Part shown: in pieces, positions 23,693 through 33,339 of the stretch
Layout: each line of letters opens with the position of its first letter
How positions within the stretch are numbered: position 1 is the first letter of the stretch
DNA from: Morella rubra
Taxonomy: Eukaryota; Streptophyta; Magnoliopsida; Fagales; Myricaceae
Direction of reading: 5' to 3'
DNA: 64,000 bases
NCBI GenBank assembly: GCA_003952965.2
Contig: CM025850.1
Span: forward strand, 38,231,557-38,295,556
Notes under the pieces: model-generated
The model's database searches: none
What the model was told of the DNA's origin: nothing
The model's input: the letters and a program-made list of their open reading frames with translations, nothing else
Position numbers and translations under genes: made by a program

Positions 23693-23790
23693 ACCTTGTT
23701 CAATGTTAATTTGCTTCCTGCTGTAGTTGTTCATTCTGACTCTTCCGTTTGTTGACTCGGTTTTATCCTTACTTATAAAAAAAATAAAAA
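23693..23790 (+). mobile_element. Probable LINE 3' tail beyond the Copia fragment
   Basis: A short T-rich segment ends in an A-rich tail (ATAAAAAAAATAAAAA, about 23,775-23,790), after which copy-B-like sequence resumes by about 23,900. It is best explained as the end of the LINE at 21,304. The assignment rests on position and the tail only. Confidence 0.4.
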
Positions 23791-24779
23791 GACATAGAAG
23801 CCTTAGGACTCAGTAATTAACTATCCAACACCGGACCCAATCGAATCACACTCCCTTACCAGCCAGGCCACAATCTCTAACACTATCCCCTACCTACTTG
23901 CAGCTAGCCCATTCATCATGCGATGTCCTACGTACGTACGTCTCAGGTATCAATTTTTGATGGGCTTAATATATACAGCATGCTCATCGCTAAAGATGAA
24001 CCCGAGGATTAGGTTTCAGATCTGGAAAATGGCCCAGATCATTTTACCAAAACAAATGGACAAAAAATGCTAACAAGAGATCAAAAATGCCTAACCGCCA
24101 CTCAAAACTCACTCCTATTGGTTGATTGAAGCTAAGCCATTCTTGCTTTTGTGCGCACAAAAAAAATTTGGCCACCTAGTAAAACAATTTTTTCGGGTGC
24201 ATTAATAGAAGAGCATGAAAATTACTAATTCGTCTTATAGGGAGACATGCATGGACAATGGAGTCACTCCATCATCTTGATATGTAATACATCATAAGGA
24301 AGACTATCTATCAAGCTCATCGATTACATATTACTTGATTGAGAGAACCCTCGATTCGTCCTAGCATCTCCTTTAGGATGTCATTCACCCACTACGGCCT
24401 TTCGGTTGTAGCTTGAGCTTCCTTCTTCTTGACCCTTTCAGGTTGTGTGACGCCCTCTTTTAGTCATCCTTTTGCAGATTTTGTATTAAACGCATGGCTT
24501 AGAAAGGACCTGATCCAATTCATGTTTGAGGCTATGTTCAAACCAAACTCACCCCCTTATTTGAATAAGGCTGGAAAGAATGTTCGCCAATTTCAAATAA
24601 GAGAATGCTTCTCATACCCATTAAAGGAAAGGCTCGACGAAAGGGAGAGAGATTTGGTGGGGGAAGGAAAATGCTTTCGAAGATCAAAACTTAAATGAAG
24701 AGGGCCCAGGATGGCCTACGCTTTTAACTCTTTTGAGCCTAAAACCCCTCATATGCGTCAAAGAGTTTTGTTTTATTTT

Positions 24780-25142
24780 AAACTTAAATGCACCCACAGT
24801 TCCTATGGTATAAGAAAATTTCAAATTAATATCTAAGGTAAAGAAAGTTACAAATTAGTTCATGTGGTAAGGTTTTCATTAAAAATACATCCTTTCGTCC
24901 TTTCCTGTCTCTTTGACTAATGGCATATGCTAGTCAACATTAACCACAACGTATTGCATCCCTAAGTAGACCCCGTAATTTACTTGACTAATGGCATATG
25001 TTGTTAGTAAAAAAAGGCGAAGATGGACGAAATGAAGTATTTTTAATAAAAACTTTATGACAGGGACTAATTTGCAACTTTCTTTACTTCGGAGACTAAT
25101 TTATAATTTTTTTATACCACAAACTGCAGATGCATTTATACC
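24780..25142. mobile_element. MITE (363 bp) present in copy A, absent from copy B
   Basis: Terminal inverted repeats of about 120 bp: AAATGCACCCACAG...AAAGAAAGTTACAAATTAGT on the left against the inverse of ATGCATCTGCAG...AAAGAAAGTTGCAAATTAGT on the right. The flanks share TTTATTTT (24,772-24,779 and 25,143-25,150), a likely 8-bp target duplication. The corresponding site in copy B (about 36,270) has no such insertion. Confidence 0.75.
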
Positions 25143-26399
25143 TTTATTTTATCTTCCTTCTTTTGCCCTTCCAATCACAACCCTTTTACTTCTCTTCCTA
25201 TCGATCCGGACCATCCCACAAACACAGCACTACCCACAAATCATTACCCCCATAAACCATCTAAAAGCACAATTATTTGCATAAATAATTACAAAAAAAA
25301 AAACATAAGCCTAATTAAGTACCCCACAAACTGGTAACAAGTCGCCAACAGTTTCCCCCACTAGCCTCAACCTCTACCATCGTCCAAAGCCTACTTTAAG
25401 CACATGCAGCATGTATCGCCCCACCTCAACCCGTTTTCGACGTTTTGGCAGGCCTAACCCTTTCACAAAGACAAGGCCATCAATACCAAACAAGGAAGTC
25501 AATTTTAATTGCAAATTGCTTCTGCTTTTCGCAATAATGGTTAGTGATGGTGCTTCTATGGAACAAGTTCCATCACAGTGCAGTTCCCATCATGACTTGC
25601 AGGAGGAACTGTCGACTAGCATACGCTTTAATGACTTTCTGAAGGTTCCTACGGATCATTGAGAACTTGAAAAATCTTGAAAATTATCATAGCGAAAATG
25701 ATGACGACCTCTATCGATTGAGGAGTCGTCTTCTAACCAAAAGAATTGGAGAGGAAAATTCTCCAAACCCGGTTGGAAATTTCAAAGGAAAATTATAAGT
25801 GCCTTTTCAAAAATTATAAGAGGCAAAAATTGTACATCATTTTCTTGTTTGCAAGTATGGTTTGCCTCCACCACCAGATTGATAGCCCAATTGGTAAGTC
25901 ATGTGAGGATTTGTGAATTAAATTTCTGCTTTCAAAATTAACTATACTCTTACGTGATTATGGTAACAGTAGATGGATAGCTATGATTCAATTTGGATAT
26001 TTTGTCGCAGACAGATATTATTATAGTTATGTCCAGAGAAAATAGCTTACGCTGATACATACATGAACTTGGCATTAGGCACCATCCATCACCAGCACCA
26101 ACCTACTTGGGCAGCCGTCGAATGGCTATTACCTCATGAGTCATGAAGTTTTTGCACTAAAATATATATTACACTCTGAGAATCTGAGATCCTAACAGTT
26201 CCACTGTGAGTCACTTGGGCTCATAGGCTTCAGTTTCATAGGTTATGGATGATAAGAAGGCAGTGGAGCAGACCATGTGGTCAGTGGCTCCAGTGTCCAC
26301 TGTCCAAGGAATAGTCTGTGTTTTGGCTGGTCTTTGGTGCAATAATGATGTGAGGTGTTGCTGGTGGTCAGCTGAGAATATTGAAGAATTATGTGAAAC

Positions 26400-27074
26400 T
26401 TAAATGGTAGAAGATGAGGCATTCCCACCATAACCAGGCTTTGACTTTATGAACTTGAAATTTGGTGGGAAACCTGTAAGTCTGTAGCACTTTTCTTTGA
26501 TATGCCCAGATTTACCACAGTGAAAACAGGTGACTTCAGCCTTGTCCCTTTTCTTAGCCTGAATATGAAGTGCTGCAAGTGCAGAGGATTCTGGAGTTGG
26601 CATGATTAGTGTTTGTGTCTGTCTTTGCCTCTCTTCTTGCAATACCAGTGAAAAAGTTTTGTCCAAGGAAGGCGTGGGATTTATGAGAATAATCTGCCCC
26701 CCAATGCTATCATAGGTGTCATTCAATCCCATCAAAAATTTGAAGACATAATCTAGCTGTTGGACCTCACCAACAGCGCTGAGTGCATTGCAGGTGCAGT
26801 GTCCACAAGAGCAGAAAGGCAAAGGTCTATAGTTATGCAGTTCTTCCCAGATGGCATTGAGTTGGGTAAAGTATTCACTTACCGATTGGGTTCCCTGCAC
26901 AATCGATCCAAGTTGGTGCTGGAGATGATAAACTCTCACATTGTCTGGCTGTGCAAACCGAGCTTTGAGTTTATCCCACACTTCTTTGGCTGAGTTGATG
27001 TAGAGGGCATTTGACGCAATCTCCTTTGAGATTAAGTTCAGAATCCATGATAGGATTAAGTTGTTGCATCTCAT
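26400..27074 (-). pseudogene. Copia gag, open 224-codon part with zinc knuckle
   Basis: The frame reads WILNLISKEIASNALYINSA and EVWDKLKARFAQPDNVRVYH, the gag helical core, then QLGSIVQGTQSVSEYFTQL. The CCHC nucleic-acid binding knuckle sits near the end (residues about 183-196 of the frame). It is continuous with the N-terminal part at 28,848-28,566 once the Mutator-like insertion is removed, although the junction is out of frame. It is a remnant of the element described above, not a host gene. Confidence 0.8.
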
Positions 27075-27147
27075 CCAGGGTATATAAAGGAAGCTAGAGA
27101 AATCTGGGGTGTCAAAGGAGCCATTGAGAAAACTCAGTTTGTTTTTA

Positions 27148-28556
27148 GGCTTAATATTCCTATTGATCCCTGGGGTTTAACTTTTTCCCAATTTGGTCCT
27201 CAGGGTTCAATGCGTTCCACACTAATCCCTGGGCTCTTTCACATTTTGCATCCAGTTCATCCGTCAAGTCAGGCCCAAAGCTTTAACGGAGAATTCGAAC
27301 GTTGCAGACGGAGTCCACCTCAAGTGTGATGAAATAGCAACATGTGTCTCCTATTTTTTTTCATTTTTCGCAAAACCACAAAAAAAGCCATGTCGTTAAA
27401 ATTAGAAGTCACATCTGTAAAATTAATGGGCAAAGCTGTAAATTTCTACTGCTGCCCATGAGACCCACGAAATAGAAAAATCCCCAAACCCTAACCTAAT
27501 CCCCAAATTGAAATCCCAACAAGAACCTAAAGCTTCACTTCACGCAGGGGTAATCATTGCAGGACACATTGTACCGAGGAACAATCTGTTTATCAAAATT
27601 TACACCCAGATACTCGTGAACATCAACCAAGCGACCAACATCGAATTTCATCCTATGCACCAAAAACTCGATCTTCTTCTTAATGTCCTTTATCTCATCT
27701 CATATAGAATCAGAGCCTTGGCTCTTTCCATAACACCTTAAAAGCTTCTCTACGAATCAACCCAAGTTTGCATAAGCAGTCAACTCTTACTTTTACTTGA
27801 AACCCAACTCTAAATGCTCCTTCAATAAAAATATTCTCCTTGATCGGCTCCCGGCATTTCAAAGTCTTCAGCAACTCCAAACACTGTGAAAGTTCCCCCA
27901 ATTCCATACTAAGAATTCTGGGTTCCCTAACAATCTCTTTCCTAACTAAATCCTCCCCAAACCCCATATCTTCGAACTCAAGAAGCAGAGGCTTTAACCT
28001 ATCTTCGACCCCAAATCTTAATACACCAGGACACGAACAAAAGAACTGATCAATTGCATTCCTTGGAATCCCAATTTCCATCAAAAAGGCTAAACTCCTC
28101 AAGACCTTCACCCTGCTGGAAAATCCATCTGGGTCTAACTGGAACCTCCGTGAAAGTTTCAGCACATTCCTTATCATCACTGGGGAAGCACTCGAGAGCT
28201 CCGACATTGGAAACCCCTTTCCCATTTCTTGAGGAACTCGCAGGTCTCATGGGCAGCAGTAGAGATTTACAACTCTGCCCATCAATTTTACCGACGTGGC
28301 TTTTAATTTTAAAGACATGGCTTTTTTTGTGGTTTCGTGGAAAATGGAAAAAAATAGGGGACACGTGTTGCTATTTCATTGCACTTGAGGTGGACTCCGT
28401 CTGCAACGTTCGAATTCTCCGTTAAAGCTTTGGGCCTGACTTGACGAAACTGGATGCAAAATGTGAAAGAGCCCAGGGATTAGTGTGGAACGAATTGAAC
28501 CTGAGGACTAAATTGGGAAAAAGTTAAACCCCAGGGACTAACAGGAATATTAAGCC
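27148..28556. mobile_element. Mutator-like element carrying an mTERF fragment (Pack-MULE type)
   Basis: The 1,409-bp element has long terminal inverted repeats (27,148-27,465 and 28,243-28,556, about 315 bp each, starting GGCTTAATATTCC). It is bounded by a perfect 9-bp direct duplication TTGTTTTTA (27,139-27,147 and 28,557-28,565), the hallmark of Mutator-superfamily insertion. There is no transposase. The 777-bp interior is an mTERF-related coding fragment, so this is a non-autonomous, gene-carrying MULE. It sits inside the Copia gag coding sequence, which dates it as younger than the Copia insertion. Confidence 0.92.
27466..28242 (-). pseudogene. Captured mTERF-family gene fragment inside the MULE
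   Basis: Minus-strand frame 28,225-27,710 (171 codons) reads SSASPVMIRNVLKLSRRFQL, PRNAIDQFFCSCPGVLRFGV and CKLGLIRREAFKVLWKEPRL, the repeating helical motifs of mTERF proteins. These are nuclear-encoded regulators of mitochondrial and plastid gene expression. Past a stop, another frame keeps the family going with KKIEFLVHRMKFDV and HEYLGVNFDKQIVPR, so the capture extended to the edge of the other repeat with at least one frameshift. The N-terminal targeting region and the C-terminal end are missing, and there is no intron. It is most likely non-functional as an mTERF, although the long open frame could be translated if the element is transcribed. Confidence 0.85.
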
Positions 28557-29559
28557 TTGTTTTTAATGGATATTGCTAAGGTGAAAGAACGATTCCATGA
28601 AAGATAGTTTGAACCGGTGTGATTATCACCATGCTCGCATTGTCACTATCGTGCAAAAAGAATGGACTGTTTGAATCTTCAGAGGGAGAAGGAGCAGCAC
28701 GGAAAGTGTGAACTGGTGGAGGCTGAAATGGTGGGGAACCAGAGGTCAAAGAATCTTCGTCTGCCATTTTGATGAAACAATATATGAAGAGTAGAAGAGT
28801 TGAAGGCTGAGGTGAAATGATTGGTAGCAAGAAAAATCTGCAGGTCACAGCTCCTGCTCTGATACCATGTTAGAAAACACCAACAAAGTTGAGGGAATCG
28901 AGACTATTTCATTTTACTCATCTCTCTTCGATGTACAGTGTATGTATATATACAATCTGAAAGTCTAATCCTAATTCGTTATTCTATACTAACAGCTGGC
29001 AATACACAATGATTTTACAGACAAGTGAAATTCCAAATTTTTCCTGCTGAGTGGAAAAGCAGAGTTGCAAAGTGTGCTCTGCACAAAGCTCATTCGGTGT
29101 AGCTTGTCGGTGGAAGCGGTGCGACGTTGGTGCTGTGCATCTGCTGGGTTGTGTGTCCGCATAAAGCTGTCATGTCTTCTTGTTTGTCTGTAATGACTCC
29201 ACGCAAGTGTGTCCAGCATTCTCATTGTCCAGCCTCTTTAATTCTTGAGACACTTTTCGGGCCAAGGACTGGGCTCGGTTGTGGAAGCTGTGCATTCAGG
29301 ATCGTCTTAAGTTGCATTTGTGGAAATGTGCCCAGGCTACTTTGCCTTTGAGGGGGTAGTGGCACGTTTTCTAACTTCTGATTCAGAGGAGCAATTTTCG
29401 TGGCCCCTTTGTGGTTTTGAAGTCTTTTTTTCTTTTTCTTTTCTAAATAAACTTCATAACAACACCAGCTAACCTCAAGGAGGGAACCTTGGGTTATCAC
29501 AGGTGAGAATTGAAACCGGTACAACAGACGTTGGGATATTCCCAACACGAAGCTCATTT

Positions 29560-30124
29560 AGCAAGATTATGGGCAGCCGAATTAGCATGACGCTTTACAT
29601 GATTCGACGTTTTGAAGTCGAATCAGCGGAACACCTGTTCTTGCGTTGTCAGGTGGCTAGAGTGGTCTGGCGTGGCTCGATTTGGCCTTTGTTGATTGAG
29701 CGTTTTGTGGACAGCAATGTTGCTGACTTTATCCTGGGTTTTCTTTATGCTTCGAGGACTTTGGTATCCCAAAGGCTGATTGTCGTAATTTTATTCTTGC
29801 CGCTGCCCTGGTGCTTCAAAACAAGGCTACTGTTGATTCATTTTGAGTCTGATTGTTTATCGTTGGTTCAGGATGTGTTGAGCACGTCTCCTGTCGCGGG
29901 GTGGCAAGTGGAGGATTGGTTGCCTGGAATTCGGAGTTTCTTCTCTACTCATCCCCATCATTCTCGCAAGCAGAACAAACTTGCTCACTGTTTGGCTAAG
30001 TGGGCTGCCACTGCAGCTGGTCATGGTTTCTTACCGCTTTCTGCTATTCCAGCGCATGTTTACCGCTGTCACCGTTTTTTGTTGCTTGTTGTTTTTACCG
30101 TATCGAGGGAAAAAAAAAAAAAAA
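29560..30124 (+). mobile_element. LINE 3' fragment ending 108 bp before ABA2
   Basis: The frame from 29,503 reads ESAEHLFLRCQVARVVW (the zf-RVT end), then jumps across an internal deletion to LIHFESDCLSLVQDVL and KQNKLAHCLAKWAATAAGHG, the RNase H end with the AHCLAKWA motif. It finishes in a run of 15 A at 30,110-30,124, the LINE tail. It is closely related to the LINE at 21.3 kb. The 3' tail lies only 108 bp upstream of the ABA2 start codon. Confidence 0.78.
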
Positions 30125-30232
30125 GGAAGACAGGCAAAAGAGAGTATTAGAAATTGCGGAGAGTAAAGCGCGAGTCTGAGCGGATGCTTAACCAAGAAAA
30201 AAAAAGTCAAGAGAGGGAGAGAGAAGTTGATA

Positions 30233-32356
30233 ATGTCCACAGCCAACTCTGGTGAGGCTTCCCTTCCAACCCAAAGGTAATCCACAACATATCAACGTTT
30301 GTCTTCTGCTTCAAGTTTTGCAGTTTTCCTTTTTCTGTGTTGCTTTCGTGGGTACAAATTAATATGCCATTTTATTCGTTCTTTCTTCGATTTCTTTGTT
30401 CTTGTCTTCGATTTCTAACTGCAGCTTTTGCTTTTACTATTAAACGGATTACGGTTTTGTTGCTGGTTTTGGTTTTACATCTGGGTTTCGACTAAATCCA
30501 ATTTTGGACAATCACTTCTGCAGGTTCACCCTTTTCGTAGTAGTAGCCTTGAAACCTTGATTTTCATTTCATACTGGGCGAACTTTTTAGTTTGTGAACT
30601 GGAAGAGTGACTGGATGCTGGTAACAGCATGCCTGAATTTTTTGTTTTTTTTTGGGTGGGGCGCGTGAGGAGAGAGAGAGAGATTTGCCAATGCTTGAGT
30701 TAGGCCAAAACTAGGACTTGTCCAAATGCTTATTTTCGTGGATCAATCTGTTCTGGTTGAATAAAAATAGTTCACTGGTAACATGTATGGACGTACGTGT
30801 ATTTATTACCATGGTTATTGTTTCGGGGTGGGACAGTGTAATAAGTTTCCTCTTCTTAGTCAGATTTTGATCGAATATTTCAATGTTTGAATTAGTTCCT
30901 TCCACCTCCCCCACCCAGTTTGTATTCTTCACTGACATTGCTTACCACCAAATTCTTTTAGCCCAAATTTGATCCCACTATATTTATCAATTCCATTATT
31001 CAGCAATCCCCTGTGTCTAAAATCTTTTACAACTATGTACAAGTTTTAAGACCAAGGTCCTATCATGAATTTATAGTACCGGAATATTCGGCTGCCTCCA
31101 TTTGATTGTGCAGCTTTTCAAGAGAGTGGAGTTTTGACTAAACCTTTTTGTGTTTTGGGACACAACCTAAGTTGTATTTTGCACTTGAAAATAACGATTG
31201 CCATGGCAAGAATGCAATAATGCTCCAGAATTTACCACAATGATCTTGGAATGTTGAATTTCATCTTATGATATGCTGGAAATGAGTGTTTTGTGGGGTC
31301 TCAGATCAACTTCATGATATCATATCGTCATTATGGGTGCAGATTTTACCACAATGGTCTTGGAATGTTGCACTTCATCTTACGATGTGCTGGAAATGAG
31401 TGTTTTGTAGGATATCAGATCAACTTAATGATATCTGCCATATTAGTGCCCTTAATAGATATATTTTTCAACCTATTATAATATATTGCAGTATATTGCT
31501 TATAGGATATAATCCCTTTCATTGTGCCCCCCCCCTTTCCTCTCTCTTCTCTCTCAGATTATTGGGGAAAGTGGCATTGGTCACCGGTGGTGCCTCTGGT
31601 ATTGGAGAAAGCATTGTGCGCCTTTTCCACAAGCATGGTGCAAAAGTTTGTATAGTTGATGTGCAGGATAACCTTGGCCAGCATGTGTGTGATACCCTTG
31701 GTGGTGAACCAAACACCTGTTATCTCCATTGTGATGTTACCAAAGAAGATGATGTCTGCCGTGCAGTTGATTTCACAGTCAGTAAATTTGGTACCCTTGA
31801 TATCATGGTCAACAATGCTGGGTTGTCAGGCTCACCATGTCGTGATATCCGCAATGCAGACATATCAGACTTTGAGAAGGTATTTGATATAAATGTGAAG
31901 GGAGTCTTCCTTGGAATGAAACATGCAGCTCGGATTTTGATCCCCTTAAAGAAGGGCTCCATAATTTCTCTATGCAGTGTTTCAAGTGCCATGGGAGCTC
32001 TAGGCCCACATGCCTACACAGGATCCAAGCATGCTGTTTTAGGGCTCACCAAGAGTGTTGCAGCGGAGCTGGGACTACATGGGATACGCGTCAATTGTGT
32101 TTCTCCTTATGCAGTTCTAACAGGCTTGGCTTTAGCTCACTTGCCAGAGGAGGAGAGAACTGAAGATGCCACAGCCGGTTTTCGTGCTTTTGTTGGGAGA
32201 AATGCCAACTTGCAGGGTGTGGAATTGACAACTGACGATGTGGCTAATGCTGTGCTGTTCTTAGCAAGTGATGAAGCAAGGTATGTTAGTGGGGCTAATC
32301 TCATGGTTGATGGGGGTTTCACTAGCTCAAATCACTCACTGCGAGTCTTCAGATGA
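30233..32356 (+). CDS. ABA2: Xanthoxin dehydrogenase (short-chain dehydrogenase/reductase)
   Basis: Two exons, 30,233-30,276 and 31,558-32,356, joined across a 1,281-bp GT-AG intron, give an intact 280-residue protein. ABA2/SDR1 oxidises xanthoxin to abscisic aldehyde with NAD in the cytosol, a late step of abscisic acid synthesis. The N-terminus MSTANSGEASLPTQRLLGKV matches the ABA2 pattern. The NAD-binding TGGASGIG is at residues 24-31, NNAG at 100-103, and the catalytic set is N127, S155, Y168 and K172 (YTGSK). The C-terminus DGGF.SSNHSLRVFR is the family's conserved end. The two-exon structure with a tiny first exon is as in Arabidopsis ABA2. Phase is consistent (44 + 799 nt), with no stop or indel. 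A LINE tail lies 108 bp upstream, so the proximal promoter is short or transposon-derived. Confidence 0.93.
31226..31434. repeat. Tandem duplication (2 x 95 bp) in the ABA2 intron
   Basis: 31,226-31,320 and 31,340-31,434 are near-identical (CAGA.TTTACCACAATG, TCTTGGAATGTTG, GCTGGAAATGAGTGTTTTGT, ATCAACTT.ATGATAT), with a 114-bp period. They lie about 125 bp before the exon 2 acceptor. Confidence 0.85.
31527..31557 (+). other. C9 run and pyrimidine tract at the ABA2 acceptor
   Basis: Nine C followed by TTTCCTCTCTCTTCTCTCTCAG form an unusually pure polypyrimidine tract directly before exon 2. This supports the splice site. Confidence 0.6.
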
Positions 32357-32588
32357 TGAATGAGATTCAAGAGGGTGGCTGCCTTGCTTTAGTGGAAGTT
32401 GGAGGCATGTTGAGTGTGGACTTCTTCATAGGCAGTGTTTTTTTTTTTTCTTCAAGTGGTCATAGGAGTGGTTCGGTAAGTTCCCAATAGAAGTTGATTT
32501 GGATCTCATTTGTAGTAGATTGGACCTGAATACTGGACATTGTTTTTTGATTACGGCTTTTGCAATTTGAAACAGAAGTGTAGTTCTT

Positions 32589-32594
32589 AATAAA
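32589..32594 (+). terminator. Candidate ABA2 poly(A) signal
   Basis: AATAAA lies 233 bp after the ABA2 stop codon, a normal plant 3' UTR length. A T-rich region precedes it. Confidence 0.5.
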
Positions 32595-32599
32595 ATTGG

Positions 32600-33339
32600 G
32601 CACTTCTTATTTTTGGGAAATATTTGTCGTTCTGGTTTTATTATGTTCAGATGTTGGACCTGGCACTTGACAGATCAAATTGTGATTCTAAGATAGCAGA
32701 TGTGGGGAAGATGCTTGTGTCTATTGTGAGTGGAAGTGGAAGTGAAGGTGTCGCAGTGGGTGACACAGGAACAGAAGATGGTTGTGCTGAAGATATTGGC
32801 TACTCAAATGGAGTGCAGCGGTTGTGGTTGCAGACTATGCTTTGGAAAAGCCTATGGTTTGTAATAGCTTGCAATTATTAGCGGTTGTAGTGTCACAGGT
32901 GACAATAGTTCTGTAGAGCCTGTGTGATGAGATTAGCTTTCTATAGGATCGAATTCTAATCGTACCAAATTATTCTTTTAATTTAAAAAATGTTGAGAAG
33001 GTAAAAGCTAAATGGTAACACAAACGATGCGACTTCAAATAAGCAGAAAGCAACATTGGTGGAATAAGAAGAATGTTAGAACAAAGCTGAGAGACCTGCT
33101 CTGCTCTATCGTTATCTCTCTGCTAAGACATAAATGTATCAGAGTCTGATTTACAGAATTTTCAATATTTCAATAATGTGAGCTGGTCGCAGAAAGAGAG
33201 CTCTCAGCCAATCAATTACCCGTTAACCCGGAAAAACTTCCCTTACCTGGCACTAACTGAAAAGCCTTGACCTTTTCAGTCCCAACAGAGTCACAGACGT
33301 GCTGTTTTACATGCCATCTGTTTCCAACATCAATCCGCC
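32600..33339. other. ABA2 to plastid-gene spacer
   Basis: An 85-codon open frame at 32,624-32,881 has no recognisable family and probably lies in unannotated 3' flank. The block at about 33,025-33,290 has TGTTAGAAC... with a GC-richer composition and could be an old LTR, but I see no partner. Confidence 0.4.

Larger units (their letters stand above)
20702..26177. repeat. Repeated segment, copy A (with nested insertions)
   Basis: Homologous to copy B (35,371-37,311). Both begin TATTGCAGCGTTTGAGGTAA and end in TTATGAGTCATGAAGTTT with an AT run before TTACACT. Copy A is 5.5 kb against 1.9 kb for B because A holds extra DNA: a LINE with an embedded Copia fragment (about 21,304-23,790), a block at about 24,110-24,670, and a MITE (24,780-25,142). 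Long matches include CCAAAACAAATGGACAAAAA and CTTCCAATCACAACCCTTTT. No gene is preserved in either copy. Confidence 0.8.
26178..29376 (-). mobile_element. Copia retrotransposon fragment (5' LTR, gag, start of protease)
   Basis: Read on the minus strand: LTR 29,376-28,868 with TGTTAGAAAAC-type inverted ends, then the TGGTATCAGAG primer site (28,867-28,857). Gag begins MADEDSLTSGSPP at 28,848 and continues to a NRSFTLAISIKNK segment. A Mutator-like element interrupts here; gag resumes with LSFLNGSFDTP and the 224-codon frame ending near 26,400. That frame has the CCHC knuckle CFHCGKSGHIKEKC. Near 26,280 another frame gives VDTGATDHM, the active-site region of the Copia aspartic protease. Sequence stops at about 26,178, where copy A begins, so integrase, RT and the second LTR are missing. 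Frameshifts and stops mark it as defective. Confidence 0.85.

Noticed and set aside
28054..28425. 123-codon plus-strand frame in the MULE
   Set aside because: It is the shadow of the mTERF fragment and terminal repeat; the minus-strand reading has family motifs and this one does not.
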